DNA of 64,000 nt from Bacillaceae bacterium (GTDB lineage: Bacteria; Bacillota; Bacilli; JACDOE01), in NCBI GenBank assembly GCA_017656255.1, contig JACDOE010000004.1, positions 1 to 64,000 of the forward strand, read 5' to 3'. The translations under genes were made by a program, and so were the position numbers. This document shows positions 16,963 to 29,378 of the stretch, one piece after another. Numbering within the stretch: the stretch's first letter is position 1; every line of letters starts with the position of its first letter. The notes below the pieces were generated by a model. The model worked only from the letters and a program-made list of their open reading frames with translations. It had not been told where the DNA came from and ran no database searches.

Positions 16963-18839
16963 TTGTAATACCCCCCTGCTACGGTCAGCCCGACAATCAA
17001 GAGTACCAGTCCCACGACCGTGACCAGGCCGTAAGTCTGAATCTGGCCGTTTTGCATGCGTGCACCCAGTCCGGCAACGGAGTCCGTTATCCGTCCCGTT
17101 AGGCGAACTGCACCATCCACCACATAATCGTCAATCCAGTTGACAATGATGCCGATCCCTCTCAAAGGTCTGACGAACACAGTATCATAGAGTTCATCAA
17201 TATAATATTTGTTGTACGACAATTGATAGAGGGCCGGCACACGTCCCGACAGCCAGTCACGGCTGAGTGACTTCTTGTTGTACATCATCCAGGCCAACCC
17301 GATTCCCGCCAGTGAGAAGAGAACCGTGACCACAGAAATCCAGGCTGGAGCCTCCACGTGTAATTCTCCTTCCATCCCGTAGGTGAGCCATTCACCCAGA
17401 ACCGGATTCCACGGCGTGTTGATGAAACCGGCAACCACTGCCAGCACACCGAGCACAATCATCGGCAATGTCATCACGACCGGGGATTCCTCCGGTTTAT
17501 GGTTCAGGTTAGATTCACCGGTAAAGGTGACGAAGAAAAGTCGGAACATATAGAATGCGGTAAAAAATGCTGCCAGCACAGCGATCCAGAACAGATCCAT
17601 CCGTCCGGCATGATAGACGGACAGGAGAATTTCCTCCTTGGACCAGAACCCGGAAAAAGGCGGAATTCCGGCGATGGCCAGACAACCGATCAAAAAGAGC
17701 CAGCCGGTTACCTTCATGTTTTTCCACATACCACCCATTTCAAAGATGTTCTGGGTGTGAGCTGCATGAATAACACTTCCCGCAGCCAAAAACAGAAGGG
17801 CTTTGAAAAACGCATGCGTCATCAGATGAAAGATTCCGGCAGCATAACCGATGAGACCGGCTGCACCGAGTGCCAGCATCATATACCCCAGCTGACTGAC
17901 CGTAGAGTAGGCCAGCACGCGTTTGATGTCACGCTGGGTCAAGCCGATGGAGGCCGCAAAAATAGCGGTGAAACCACCGATGTAAGCTACCACATTGAGA
18001 GCTGTCGGTGATGCGGCAAAAAGATCAAAGGTTGCCGCCACCAGGTAAACACCGGCTGCTACCATTGTAGCCGCGTGGATCAAGGCACTGACGGGTGTCG
18101 GACCTTCCATGGCATCCGGCAACCAGGTATGAAGCGGGAACTGACCGGATTTTCCCACCGCTCCAATGAAGATAAGAATAGCAGCCAGGGTGATTTGCCA
18201 GGGTTCCAGCACCCCGTTTTCAACCGCGTTAAAAATATCATTATAGACGAAACTTCCCGTCCACCAGAAAAGAAGGATGATGGCGATAAACAATCCCACG
18301 TCCCCGATGCGGGTGACAATGAACGCTTTTTTGGCGGCTGCTCTCGCTTCCGGCTTGTAGAAATAGAACCCGACCAGTAAAAAGGAGCAAACGCCGACTA
18401 ATTCCCAGAAAATGTACAGTTGTAACAGATTGGGCGAAATGACAAGCCCCAGCATGGAAAATGTAAACAGAGCCAGGTATTGATAAAAGACCGGCAGACG
18501 GTCATCTCCATGCATATATCCCAATGAATAGATGTGCACCAGCATGCTGACCAGGCTGACAATGACCAGCATCAGCGCATTTAACTGGGTTACCTCATAA
18601 CCCATGGTCACATCAAAACCGGCAATGCTAAACCAGTGTACCGGTTGATAAAATGTTTCGGCTCCCTCTTGAAACCGCTCCAGAAAGGTAAACAGGGCGA
18701 GTACAAAGGATGCCAGCGTAGCCAGAATACCGATATATGCAGCCGTTGTCTTCAACTGGCGACCGAAGGCAACCATGATCACAAATGCTGCAAGCGGAAA
18801 AAGAGGTATCAACCATGCGTTTTCTACCATTTGATCCAT
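16959..18839 (-). CDS. nuoL: NADH-quinone oxidoreductase subunit L
   Basis: A 626-residue distal proton-pump subunit with about 16 helices and the long lateral C-terminal helix (the hydrophobic VTVVGLVLLIVGLTVAGG end). Conserved residues include the glutamate in LYIFWELVGVCSFLL and the lysine in GAVGKSGQFPLHTWLPDAME. I chose ATG 18839, with AAGGA 9 bases upstream, over GTG 18845. Stop codon overlaps the nuoM start. Confidence 0.94.
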   Translation of the reverse strand: MDQMVENAWLIPLFPLAAFVIMVAFGRQLKTTAAYIGILATLASFVLALFTFLERFQEGAETFYQPVHWFSIAGFDVTMGYEVTQLNALMLVIVSLVSMLVHIYSLGYMHGDDRLPVFYQYLALFTFSMLGLVISPNLLQLYIFWELVGVCSFLLVGFYFYKPEARAAAKKAFIVTRIGDVGLFIAIILLFWWTGSFVYNDIFNAVENGVLEPWQITLAAILIFIGAVGKSGQFPLHTWLPDAMEGPTPVSALIHAATMVAAGVYLVAATFDLFAASPTALNVVAYIGGFTAIFAASIGLTQRDIKRVLAYSTVSQLGYMMLALGAAGLIGYAAGIFHLMTHAFFKALLFLAAGSVIHAAHTQNIFEMGGMWKNMKVTGWLFLIGCLAIAGIPPFSGFWSKEEILLSVYHAGRMDLFWIAVLAAFFTAFYMFRLFFVTFTGESNLNHKPEESPVVMTLPMIVLGVLAVVAGFINTPWNPVLGEWLTYGMEGELHVEAPAWISVVTVLFSLAGIGLAWMMYNKKSLSRDWLSGRVPALYQLSYNKYYIDELYDTVFVRPLRGIGIIVNWIDDYVVDGAVRLTGRITDSVAGLGARMQNGQIQTYGLVTVVGLVLLIVGLTVAGGYYK

Positions 18840-18863
18840 ACTCACCAGTCCTTTTTTCTCGGT

Positions 18864-19196
18864 TTATCGCTTCATCAAATCCATTTTGTCAACTTGTACG
18901 GTACCCCTGTTGCGGTACAACGCCATCAAAATTGCCACCCCGACTGCCACTTCCGCAGCTGCGATGGTGATGGTAAACAGGGAAAATATCTGCCCCGTAA
19001 TGCCGGGATACAGGCCGTGTTTGGCGAACGCCACCAGATTGATATTGACGGCATTCAACATCAACTCAATCGATAAAAGCACAATCACGGCATTACGTTT
19101 GGTGAGTGCCCCATACAGTCCAACGCTAAACAGAATCAGGCCGACCAGCAGATAAGAGGTCAGCGGTACCTGCGACAATGCTTCACTCACTGTCAT
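18864..19196 (-). CDS. nuoK: NADH-quinone oxidoreductase subunit K
   Basis: A 110-residue, three-helix subunit. The two buried glutamates used in proton transfer are in [12 protein letters not shown] and [13 protein letters not shown]. The ATG at 19196 makes a 14-base overlap with nuoJ; a GTG at 19190 has a better-spaced GGAGG and is an alternative start. The 12 C-terminal residues are charged and cytoplasmic. Confidence 0.94.
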   Translation of the reverse strand: MTVSEALSQVPLTSYLLVGLILFSVGLYGALTKRNAVIVLLSIELMLNAVNINLVAFAKHGLYPGITGQIFSLFTITIAAAEVAVGVAILMALYRNRGTVQVDKMDLMKR

Positions 19197-19686
19197 TCTC
19201 CTCCCTCTTTGCCAGAATAATGGCGCCTACCAGTGCAACCAGCAGGAGAACGGATACAAGTTCAAATGGAATCACATATTGCGTAAAGATGGTTTTCCCG
19301 ATCATGGTGGTATTATCTTCGGTGAAATGGTGAACCGACGGATCCCAAGTCGTCCCCTGAATGATGAAGAACGCAATCAAGAAAAATGCCGCTACTGCTA
19401 TAAACGCCACAACCTTTTGCGCCCTGCCGGCGTCTTCTTCCTGCTCCCGGTGCGGTGTCAGCATGATTCCGAATAACATCATAATCGCTACCGCTCCGGC
19501 ATAGACAATCACCTGTGTGACGGCCACAAATTCAGCCTCCAGCAGAACATAAAGCCCGGCAATGCTTAAAAAGGTAAAAGCCAGGGAGACCACCATATGG
19601 ACAACCCTGGTGAAACTGATCATAAAAACCGCTCCACCAATCGTAAACAGGGACAGGATGAAAAAGGCGATAAATTCTCCGCTCAT
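19183..19686 (-). CDS. nuoJ: NADH-quinone oxidoreductase subunit J
   Basis: A 167-residue subunit with five transmembrane helices. The pi-bulge helix that links quinone chemistry to the pump arm is in [20 protein letters not shown]. It overlaps nuoI by 4 bases upstream and nuoK by 14 bases downstream, indicating translational coupling. Confidence 0.94.
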   Translation of the reverse strand: MSGEFIAFFILSLFTIGGAVFMISFTRVVHMVVSLAFTFLSIAGLYVLLEAEFVAVTQVIVYAGAVAIMMLFGIMLTPHREQEEDAGRAQKVVAFIAVAAFFLIAFFIIQGTTWDPSVHHFTEDNTTMIGKTIFTQYVIPFELVSVLLLVALVGAIILAKREENDSE

Positions 19687-20126
19687 TTTTTCTTCCCTCC
19701 CTGCAGATTTTTGGAGTTTTCTTTTCTGACATTCGTGTTGTTTTCGTTGAGCCAGTTCATGTCTTTAAACAGCTCATCCCGGCTGTAAGTCGCCAGTTCA
19801 AAATTATTGGTCATCACAATCGCCTCGGTTGGACAAACTTCCGTACACAGATCGCATAAAATACAGATTTCAAAATTTATATCATAGGTGTTGATAACTT
19901 TTCCTTTTTTGTCCGGATCCGGGTGGGGTTTTCCCGTCAACTGGATACAGTCCGTCGGGCAAATCCGCGCACACTGATTACAAACAATACATTTTTCCGG
20001 ATCGAAATGTTGAATTCCGCGAAAACGGTCCGGCATCTCGATTTCTTCATCGGGATAACGCGTGGTGACCTTCGGTTGGGTCATCTGCTTAAACGTATAG
20101 GCCAGACCTTTGGCAAATCCGAGCAT
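19683..20126 (-). CDS. nuoI: NADH-quinone oxidoreductase subunit I, 2x[4Fe-4S]
   Basis: A 147-residue ferredoxin-like subunit carrying clusters N6a and N6b. Ligands are C46-x2-C49-x2-C52-x3-C56 and C88-x2-C91-x2-C94-x3-C98. It bridges the electron-input side to NuoB. Because the NADH module genes are absent here, this subunit would probably be the surface at which a soluble donor docks. Basic C-terminal tail ends GGKKK. Gap to nuoH 15 bases. Confidence 0.95.
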   Translation of the reverse strand: MLGFAKGLAYTFKQMTQPKVTTRYPDEEIEMPDRFRGIQHFDPEKCIVCNQCARICPTDCIQLTGKPHPDPDKKGKVINTYDINFEICILCDLCTEVCPTEAIVMTNNFELATYSRDELFKDMNWLNENNTNVRKENSKNLQGGKKK

Positions 20127-20141
20127 CGATGTTCACCCCTT

Positions 20142-21146
20142 CTACGCAATAAACTCTTTTACCACGGCGGTGATAAAAATATTGACCAACGCCAGTGGTA
20201 AAAGGACTTTCCATCCCAGGGACATCAACTGATCGACACGGATACGCGGCATGGTTGCCCGTACCCAGAAGAGAAAGAAGACAACGGCACTGAATTTCAG
20301 AATAAACCAGACGATTCCGGGTATAAAACTTAAGAACTCAAACGGCGGTAGCCATCCGCCCAAAAAGAGCACGGTCGTCAACGCGGACATGGCAAACACA
20401 TAAACATATTCCGCCAGCATGTAGAACGCAAAACGGAACCCGCTGTATTCCACGTGATAACCGGCAACCAACTCCGACTCAGCCTCCGGAAGGTCAAACG
20501 GTGTCCGGTTCAATTCCGAAATAGAGGCGATCAAAAATATGATAAATCCCAGAAATTGTGGAATAATAAACCACATCCCGATTTCACGCTGCCGTTCAAC
20601 GATGTCGATGAGGTTCAGGCTGCCGGTAATCAAAATGACTCCGATAACCGACATGACCAGCGGAATTTCATAACTGATCATCTGAGCCGCTGACCGCATC
20701 CCGCCGATCAGGGCGTATTTATTATTGGACGCCCATCCGCCGACCAGAACCCCGATGGTACTGATACTTGATATCGCCAGGTAGTAGAGTAACCCGACCC
20801 CGAGGTCCGCAAAATGAAGTTTGTCGGTAAACGGGATAACCGCCAGTACCGCAAATGACGGGACAAACGCAATGATCGGCGCAATCAGGAACAACGGTTT
20901 ATCCGCTTTTTTCGGAATGGTATCTTCTTTTAAAAGAAGTTTCAGGACATCGGCCACGGTCTGCAGAAGTCCCAGGGGCCCGACCCGGTTCGGTCCGATC
21001 CGGGCCTGCATCCATCCGATGACTTTTCTTTCAAAGTAGATGGCATAGGTGACGAACCCCAATACCAGAAGCAACAGGGCCACGGCTGATGCAAAAAAAA
21101 TGATGAATGTCTGTAATGATAACGGTTGGGTTAAATATTGTTCCAT
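20142..21146 (-). CDS. nuoH: NADH-quinone oxidoreductase subunit H
   Basis: A 334-residue membrane subunit that forms the quinone tunnel with NuoB and NuoD. The conserved ERKVIGWMQARIGPNRVGP segment (about 39-57) and the acidic SELNRTPFDLPEAESELVAG loop are present. Its ATG shares one base with the nuoD stop (TAATG) and GGGGAGG lies inside the end of nuoD. Confidence 0.95.
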   Translation of the reverse strand: MEQYLTQPLSLQTFIIFFASAVALLLLVLGFVTYAIYFERKVIGWMQARIGPNRVGPLGLLQTVADVLKLLLKEDTIPKKADKPLFLIAPIIAFVPSFAVLAVIPFTDKLHFADLGVGLLYYLAISSISTIGVLVGGWASNNKYALIGGMRSAAQMISYEIPLVMSVIGVILITGSLNLIDIVERQREIGMWFIIPQFLGFIIFLIASISELNRTPFDLPEAESELVAGYHVEYSGFRFAFYMLAEYVYVFAMSALTTVLFLGGWLPPFEFLSFIPGIVWFILKFSAVVFFLFWVRATMPRIRVDQLMSLGWKVLLPLALVNIFITAVVKEFIA

Positions 21147-22252
21147 TAACAGTCAACCTCCCCGAGCACAATGTCAATACCACCCAGTATGGCAATCAAA
21201 TTGGCAATGTTCTCGCCTACCAGAAGTTCGGGCAAAATCTGAAGGTTGACAAAAGATGGCCGGCGAAATTTGAGGCGCCAGGGTTTATCCTTTCCTTTAC
21301 TGGAAATGTAACATCCCAGTTCTCCCCGGGGCGCTTCTATTCTGACATAGGTTTCTCCAGGCGGCGTACGCAGCACGCGCGGTACTTTCGCCATGATTTC
21401 CCCTTCTTTCGGAAACTGCTCTACGGCCTGCTCCAGAATACGCAGCGATTGTCTGATTTCTTCCATTCTCAGATAGTACTTGGACAGACAGTCCCCTTCC
21501 GTCGCAACCGGTACATCAAAATCAAAGCGATCATAAATGGAATAGGGCTGGTCTTTGCGGATGTCGTATTTTACACCGGTACAACGCAGATTGACTCCGC
21601 TGAGTCCATAATTGATCGCCGTCTGCGCATCATATTGTCCGATCCCTTTGACCCGGTTAATGAAAATTTCATTTCCGGTAACCAGCTGATGATAGCCTTC
21701 CAGCTGTTCTCTCATATAGGGAATAAAATCGCGAACTTTGTCGATCCAGCCTTCGGGTGCATCCCATTTCACGCCGCCCACTCTCATGTAGTTATAAGTG
21801 AGGCGAGCCCCGCACAACTCATTAAACAGGTTGAGGATTTGTTCCCGTTCACGGAAGGCATACAAGAACGGGCTCATCGCACCGATATCGAGCAGATAGG
21901 TCCCAAACCAGACGAGGTGGCTGGCGACCCGGTTCAGTTCCATGGCAATGACGCGGAGATATTCCGCTTTTTCCGGAATCTCCAGTCCCATCATGGTCTC
22001 CACCGCATGAACAATCACATAGTTGTTGGTCATGGCGGAGAGGTAATCCATCCGGTCCGTGTATGGGATGATCTGTGTGTAATTGAGGTCTTCCGCCAGT
22101 TTTTCCGTTCCCCGGTGCAGATATCCGATCACCGGTTTGGCTTCTGTAATGGTTTCCCCGTCTATTTTGACTACCAACCGAAATACACCATGTGTACTCG
22201 GGTGTTGAGGACCTACATTGAGCAGCATCTCTTCTGTTCTTACCGTACTCAT
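21146..22252 (-). CDS. nuoD: NADH-quinone oxidoreductase subunit D
   Basis: A 368-residue 49-kDa-type subunit descended from NiFe-hydrogenase large subunits, forming the quinone-binding cavity. The loop NVGPQHPSTHGVFRL with its conserved histidines is at about 12-26, followed by IGYLHRGTEKLAE. It is separate from NuoC. The start is ATG 22252, with GGAGGTGTGAGG upstream; an ORF extension of 21 codons lies inside nuoC and is unlikely. Confidence 0.95.
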   Translation of the reverse strand: MSTVRTEEMLLNVGPQHPSTHGVFRLVVKIDGETITEAKPVIGYLHRGTEKLAEDLNYTQIIPYTDRMDYLSAMTNNYVIVHAVETMMGLEIPEKAEYLRVIAMELNRVASHLVWFGTYLLDIGAMSPFLYAFREREQILNLFNELCGARLTYNYMRVGGVKWDAPEGWIDKVRDFIPYMREQLEGYHQLVTGNEIFINRVKGIGQYDAQTAINYGLSGVNLRCTGVKYDIRKDQPYSIYDRFDFDVPVATEGDCLSKYYLRMEEIRQSLRILEQAVEQFPKEGEIMAKVPRVLRTPPGETYVRIEAPRGELGCYISSKGKDKPWRLKFRRPSFVNLQILPELLVGENIANLIAILGGIDIVLGEVDC

Positions 22253-22256
22253 GTCC

Positions 22257-23249
22257 TCACACCTCCTCATCCAGTTGCTCGTAATCTTTGCGCAGCGGGT
22301 GGCCGACCCAGTCATCCGGCAACAGAATCCGCTTCAGATTCTGATGTCCTTCAAAAACGATACCGAGCAGATCATAGGTTTCTCGTTCGTTCCAGTCTGC
22401 ACCCTTCCAGATGTCGGTGACTGAGGCAACCTTTGATTCTTCACGGTCCGTCTTCACTTTGACCGTAACGCGTTTCCCTTTGTTTTTAAAAGATAAAAAG
22501 GAATAAACCACTTCCATGTGATCTTCATAATCAACACCCTGCAAACCGGAAATATAATCAAAACCAAGTTCCGGATGATCATGTAATAATTTCGCGGCTT
22601 CATGCCACTTCTCATTATTGATGATCAGGGTGGGTTCGTCCTTGGCCAATTCATTAATATAGGACTCTTCAATCACGTCTTCACCCATGTTACTTGTTAA
22701 GACTTTCACAATGTGATCCAGCATCGGTTGATTGGGTGACGGTTCTTTCGGTTTATCTTCTTCTGCTTTCCCTGCACCGGCTGCTTTCGCTCTGGCAGCG
22801 GCGGCAGCTTTCGCTTTGGCGGCTGCGGCGGCTTTTGCCTTGGCTGCTGCCGCGGCTTTCGCCTTGGCACTGTCGGCATCATCACCGTCTCCCGCTTTTT
22901 CCCGTGCTGCTTTCGCTTTGGCGGCAGCTGCGGCTTTTGCCTTTGCAGCAGCTGCTGCCTTGGCCTTGGCGGCCGCAGCAGCTTTGGCCTTCGCTGCAGC
23001 AGCCGCCTTGGCTTTCGCGTCAGCGTCCGCTGTATCACCAGATTCGCTTTCCTTTACATCCTGCTGTTTATCGTCCTGGCCGGAAGGTTCCGGCTCTTTT
23101 TGCTGTTCCATTTTTTCGGCTGCTTTCTTTTTTGCTTCAGCAGCCGCTTTCGCTTTCTCAGCGGCTAACTGTTTGGCCCGCTTTTTGGCTTCTTCCGCTG
23201 CTTTGGCTTTTTCTTCAGCGGTGGGCTCTTTCTTTTCTTGATCACTCAT
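22257..23249 (-). CDS. nuoC: NADH-quinone oxidoreductase subunit C with Ala/Lys-rich extension
   Basis: A 330-residue 30-kDa-type subunit, almost twice the usual size. Residues about 176-330 are the normal NuoC domain, ending in the signature [13 protein letters not shown]. Residues 1-175 are an added low-complexity region: a Lys/Glu/Ala helix (1-50), an acidic linker, and 8-residue AKAKAAAA repeats at about 77-116 and 127-157, then a Glu/Lys/Pro linker. The extension is in frame, starts after AAGAAGGTGACC and overlaps nuoB by 4 bases, so it is not a start error. Similar tails exist on NuoC of some Bacillales. Its job is unknown. Confidence 0.93.
   Translation of the reverse strand: MSDQEKKEPTAEEKAKAAEEAKKRAKQLAAEKAKAAAEAKKKAAEKMEQQKEPEPSGQDDKQQDVKESESGDTADADAKAKAAAAAKAKAAAAAKAKAAAAAKAKAAAAAKAKAAREKAGDGDDADSAKAKAAAAAKAKAAAAAKAKAAAAARAKAAGAGKAEEDKPKEPSPNQPMLDHIVKVLTSNMGEDVIEESYINELAKDEPTLIINNEKWHEAAKLLHDHPELGFDYISGLQGVDYEDHMEVVYSFLSFKNKGKRVTVKVKTDREESKVASVTDIWKGADWNERETYDLLGIVFEGHQNLKRILLPDDWVGHPLRKDYEQLDEEV
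22779..23021 (-). repeat. 24-bp tandem repeat encoding AKAKAAAA in nuoC
   Basis: About nine imperfect 24-base units, interrupted by a 30-base acidic segment ([10 protein letters not shown]). The units differ in synonymous positions more than in protein, consistent with selection on the amino-acid pattern. Confidence 0.8.
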
Positions 23250-23764
23250 TGACTGGTCACCTTCTTTCCGGTCTTCGCTTCATACCTGATTTTCTCCTGC
23301 AGCTTGTTGATGCCGTAGATGAGCGCTGCCGGGTTAGGCGGGCAGCCAGGTATATAGACATCGACCGGTACGACTTGATCCACTCCTTTAACCACGGAAT
23401 AAGACCGGACATACGGACCACCGGCCGTTGCACAGGATCCCATGGCGATCACCCACTTGGGTTCAGCCATCTGATCATAGAGACGACGAAGTAACGGTGC
23501 CATTTTCTTGGTCACCGTTCCAGCTACGATCATACAGTCGGACTGACGCGGCGATGTCCGAAAAATCACGCCGAAACGGTCCAGATCATAATGAGAGGCC
23601 CCTGTTCCCATCATCTCAATGGCACAGCAGGCAAGACCGAACGTCAGCGGCCAGATTGAGTTACTTCTGGCCCAGCCTTTCAGTTGTTCCAGTGTTGTCA
23701 TAAATACATTGCGGTTAAGTTCTTCACGTTCTTCGGGTGTGATTCCTTCCAGATTTATTTCCAT
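23246..23764 (-). CDS. nuoB: NADH-quinone oxidoreductase subunit B, cluster N2
   Basis: A 172-residue PSST-type subunit that holds the terminal [4Fe-4S] cluster N2, which reduces the quinone. The ligands are the tandem C46-C47 (GLACCAIEM), C111 (MGSCATAGG) and C141 (PGCPPNP). It overlaps nuoA by 10 bases and nuoC by 4. Start ATG with AAGAAGGTG upstream. Confidence 0.96.
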   Translation of the reverse strand: MEINLEGITPEEREELNRNVFMTTLEQLKGWARSNSIWPLTFGLACCAIEMMGTGASHYDLDRFGVIFRTSPRQSDCMIVAGTVTKKMAPLLRRLYDQMAEPKWVIAMGSCATAGGPYVRSYSVVKGVDQVVPVDVYIPGCPPNPAALIYGINKLQEKIRYEAKTGKKVTSQ

Positions 23765-24120
23765 TCTAACACCTTCTTTTTCCAGGCATAGATAAGGCCT
23801 ATAATTAACAGAACTATGAAGATCAGCATCTCAATCAGAGCGAAAAGTCCCAGTTTGTCATAGGCAACCGCCCATGGATACAGAAAAATGGTTTCGACAT
23901 CAAAAATGACAAAAAGCAACGCATATATATAATATTTTACATTAAATTGTATCCAGCTTTCCCCCGTAGGTTCCACACCACTTTCATAGGTGGTCTGTTT
24001 TTCCGGATACAAATTATTCGGTCGCAAAAACCTCCCAAATGTGAGTGCCGCGACAGGCAACAATATACCGAGAAACAAAAAAATCGTAACCAATACATAA
24101 TTGTTGGTGTATAATGGCAT
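23755..24120 (-). CDS. nuoA: NADH-quinone oxidoreductase subunit A
   Basis: A 121-residue three-helix subunit that leads the operon. [20 protein letters not shown] is the conserved loop involved in the quinone-site region, followed by [15 protein letters not shown]. Start ATG 24120 has GGAGGG upstream; 23 upstream codons in frame are leader RNA. A strong promoter lies 71 bases before it. Confidence 0.95.
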   Translation of the reverse strand: MPLYTNNYVLVTIFLFLGILLPVAALTFGRFLRPNNLYPEKQTTYESGVEPTGESWIQFNVKYYIYALLFVIFDVETIFLYPWAVAYDKLGLFALIEMLIFIVLLIIGLIYAWKKKVLEWK

Positions 24121-24190
24121 GCGCTTCCCTCCAGTATCTTTGTATAATGGAGCATGATACCTGACAGGGTATCTTTCAGACACCCTCACA

Positions 24191-24219
24191 ATTATAGCAA
24201 ATGCCCTTTAATGTGTCTA
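24191..24219 (-). promoter_or_regulatory. Sigma-A promoter of the nuo operon
   Basis: TAGACA (24214-24219), 17-base spacer, TGCTATAAT (TATAAT at 24191-24196): 5/6 and 6/6 matches plus the extended -10 TG. A small hairpin (GATACC 24156-24161 / GGTATC 24168-24173) is in the leader. No other feature was found between it and nuoA. Confidence 0.75.
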
Positions 24220-24309
24220 ACAACTAATATACGGTTAAACATATCCGGTGTCTCCCCTATCAATCAGGATAAACCTGATTAGCTGACAATATTATTGTAT
24301 TACAAACTA

Positions 24310-24452
24310 GAGGTGAGAAGTGAGAGATGGGAGGTGGGAACAGATGAAAGAAAGCGACGCTGTCGATTTCATCAGTAAATCTCACTTCCCACATCCCACA
24401 TCCCACTTCTCACATCCCACTTCTCACATCCCACTTCTCACCTCTCACCTCT
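24310..24452. repeat. Dispersed inverted repeat, copy 1
   Basis: Left arm is purine-rich (GAGGTGAGAAGTGAGAGATG, then GGAGGTGGGA), the core is GAAAGCGAC-gct-GTCGATTTC (24350-24370 region), and the right arm is pyrimidine-rich, with about five units of CCCACTTCTCACAT. It fills the space between the nuo promoter and the bidirectional atpC terminator. The right arm is the longest of the three copies in this window, so unit number varies. Confidence 0.75.
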
Positions 24453-24495
24453 AAAAAACCGGGTGCTCCTGTCTGACAGGATCACCCGGTTTTTT
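24453..24495. terminator. Bidirectional terminator after atpC
   Basis: AAAAAACCGGGTG-c-TCCTGTC pairs with GACAGGA-t-CACCCGGTTTTTT, one internal mismatch. The A and T runs give a U tract on either strand; the functional one ends the atp operon. Confidence 0.92.
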
Positions 24496-24501
24496 ATTGT
24501 A

Positions 24502-24909
24502 TTATTTATTTCCTTTCGCCACTTGAATCCGTACGAGAGCACGTTCAAGGGCCAGTTCCGCTCTTTTAAAGTCATATTCTTCTTTGCCTGATTCAGCCAG
24601 GCGCCGTTCCGCACGTTCTTTGGCTGCCATAGCCCGATCGACATCGATTTCTTCAGGCAGTTCCGCTGCCTCAGCGAGAATGGTGACTTTCTCTTTTTCT
24701 ACTTCCATGAAACCGCCGCTGACAGCGATGACGTCTTCACGATCATCTTTTTTCACCCGGACAGGCGCAATTTTAAGTGGCGTGACCAGCGGCATGTGGT
24801 TGGGCATAATACCCAGATCGCCTTCGCTGCCGCGGGCGATCACCATACTGGCTTCACCCCTGTAAACAACCCGTTCCGGAGTGACAACTTCAACTTGCAT
24901 GCTGCTCAT
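24502..24909 (-). CDS. atpC: F1Fo ATP synthase epsilon subunit
   Basis: A 135-residue subunit of the central stalk, with an N-terminal beta sandwich (about 1-85, MQVEVVTPERVVYRGEA) and a C-terminal helical hairpin (about 90-133) rich in Arg/Glu that can inhibit ATP hydrolysis. Start ATG 24909 has GGGGAGG 8 bases upstream. It is the last gene of the operon, 29 bases after atpD. Confidence 0.95.
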   Translation of the reverse strand: MSSMQVEVVTPERVVYRGEASMVIARGSEGDLGIMPNHMPLVTPLKIAPVRVKKDDREDVIAVSGGFMEVEKEKVTILAEAAELPEEIDVDRAMAAKERAERRLAESGKEEYDFKRAELALERALVRIQVAKGNK

Positions 24910-24938
24910 ATTGGAAACCTCCCCGTTTCAGGGTTGCC

Positions 24939-26375
<1,437 letters not shown>

Positions 26376-26391
26376 TCATATCAACACGTTA

Positions 26392-27261
26392 TTACTCAAG
26401 CGCATTTGCTCCGCCGACGATCTCGGAGATCTCCTGCGTAATCGCTGCCTGACGAGCCCGGTTAAAGGATAATGTCAATTTATCAATCATTTCAGATGCA
26501 TTGTCCGTTGCATTACCCATCGCCGTCATCCTTGCTCCGAATTCACTGGCTTTACTGTCCAGCATCGCACTGAAAATCAGCGTTTCAGCATATTTCGGAA
26601 GCAGTTCGTTTAAGACTTCTTCAGCTGAAGGTTCATATTCATATTGAGAACTTTCTTTCTGATCCTGCCCGTCAACGGCCATTTCCTGCAACGGCAGTAG
26701 ACGCACTTCTTTCGGGGTTTGCTGAATGGCACTGACGAACTCGTTGTAAAGTACATACAATTCGTCAAATTCGCCTTCCGCAAACATGTCGACCGCTTTA
26801 GCGGCGATCGGCTTGATATCTGCAAATGTCGGGGTATCGCTGAGACCTGTAATCTGGTCCAGCACCGGATATTCGCGCCGTCTCAGGAAATCAGCACCTT
26901 TTTTACCGATGGCAATGACTGCATATTCATCTTTGCTCTTATGACGTTCCCGAATGATCGAAGCCAGTTTGCGCAAAATGTTGGCGTTAAAGCCACCTGC
27001 CAGACCCCGATCCGATGTAATGACGATATAACCGGTTTTCTTCACTTCCCGGGTCTGCAGCATCGGGTGTTTGACACCGGTGGTACCCGAAGCGATACTG
27101 ACGATCACTTCCCGCATTTTTTCTGCATAGGGGCGGGATTGTTCAGCTCTTTCCTGGGCGCGGCGAAGTTTGGCCGCCGCGACCATTTTCATCGCTTTGG
27201 TAATCTGTCTGGTGTTCTGAACACTTTTGATACGGCGCTTTATCTCGCGGGTTCCCTCCAT
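26392..27261 (-). CDS. atpG: F1Fo ATP synthase gamma subunit
   Basis: A 289-residue rotor shaft. The N-terminal helix [20 protein letters not shown] and the C-terminal helix [20 protein letters not shown] form the coiled coil inside the alpha/beta ring; the central Rossmann-like part is in between. Start ATG with AAAGGTGGTG upstream. Confidence 0.96.
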   Translation of the reverse strand: MEGTREIKRRIKSVQNTRQITKAMKMVAAAKLRRAQERAEQSRPYAEKMREVIVSIASGTTGVKHPMLQTREVKKTGYIVITSDRGLAGGFNANILRKLASIIRERHKSKDEYAVIAIGKKGADFLRRREYPVLDQITGLSDTPTFADIKPIAAKAVDMFAEGEFDELYVLYNEFVSAIQQTPKEVRLLPLQEMAVDGQDQKESSQYEYEPSAEEVLNELLPKYAETLIFSAMLDSKASEFGARMTAMGNATDNASEMIDKLTLSFNRARQAAITQEISEIVGGANALE

Positions 27262-27304
27262 GTTCTCACCACCTTTTTCCTCAACACTTTAACGGGCTTT
27301 TCCA

Positions 27305-28837
<1,533 letters not shown>

Positions 28838-28841
28838 TTAC

Positions 28842-29378
28842 TTATGAATGTTTCAATTCCTGTTGGAACTGCTGCAATTTACCGGCAACACTTCCGTCGT
28901 ACAAGCGATCTCCGATGCGAATTACCAGACCGCCGATAATGGAAGGATCAACCTGGTTTTCTACGCGAAGTGTTTTGTTCAATTCTTTTCCGAAACGTTT
29001 TGCAATATCCTGTTGCTGCTGTTCGGAAAGCGGCTTTGCGGATATGATGGTCGCATCGGCAATTCCTCTCGCCTCATTGGCCAGTCGGGTGAACTCATCC
29101 GAGATTTCATCAATAAACATTTCCCGACGGCGGTCAACCAGAAGGTAGAGGAAGTTTAGCAATTCTTCTTTAATCTCTTTTTCAAAAAGAGTAGCAATCA
29201 GTTTTTTCTTTTCCGTGATTTCTACCTGAGGATGGTTCAGAACCTGCTTTAACTCCGGTTCGTTCGCGATGATGCTGCTGATCTGAGACAATTGTTGTTC
29301 CACTTCATCCAGAACGTTATGTTCCTGGGCAACTTCCAGCAGGCCTTTGGCATAACGGCTTGCCACTACGCGGCTCAT
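28842..29378 (-). CDS. atpH: F1Fo ATP synthase delta subunit
   Basis: A 178-residue peripheral-stalk subunit (OSCP type): N-terminal helical bundle (about 1-105) that binds the alpha subunits and a C-terminal domain ending VIRIGDRLYDGSVAGKLQQF. It overlaps atpF by 4 bases. Confidence 0.95.
   Translation of the reverse strand: MSRVVASRYAKGLLEVAQEHNVLDEVEQQLSQISSIIANEPELKQVLNHPQVEITEKKKLIATLFEKEIKEELLNFLYLLVDRRREMFIDEISDEFTRLANEARGIADATIISAKPLSEQQQQDIAKRFGKELNKTLRVENQVDPSIIGGLVIRIGDRLYDGSVAGKLQQFQQELKHS

Noticed and set aside
21107-22420. Plus-strand open frame of 437 codons
   Set aside because: Antisense to nuoD and nuoC; a by-product of codon usage.
22257-23249. NuoC long N terminus as start-site error
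   Set aside because: The upstream ATG has a good ribosome binding site and a 4-base overlap with nuoB; no internal start with a ribosome binding site precedes the core domain.
22694-23494. Plus-strand Ala/Leu-rich frames opposite nuoC
   Set aside because: They arise from the GCN/AAR codon repeat of the nuoC extension.
24310-24452. CRISPR array
   Set aside because: Units are 12-14 bases with no spacers, and no cas genes are present.
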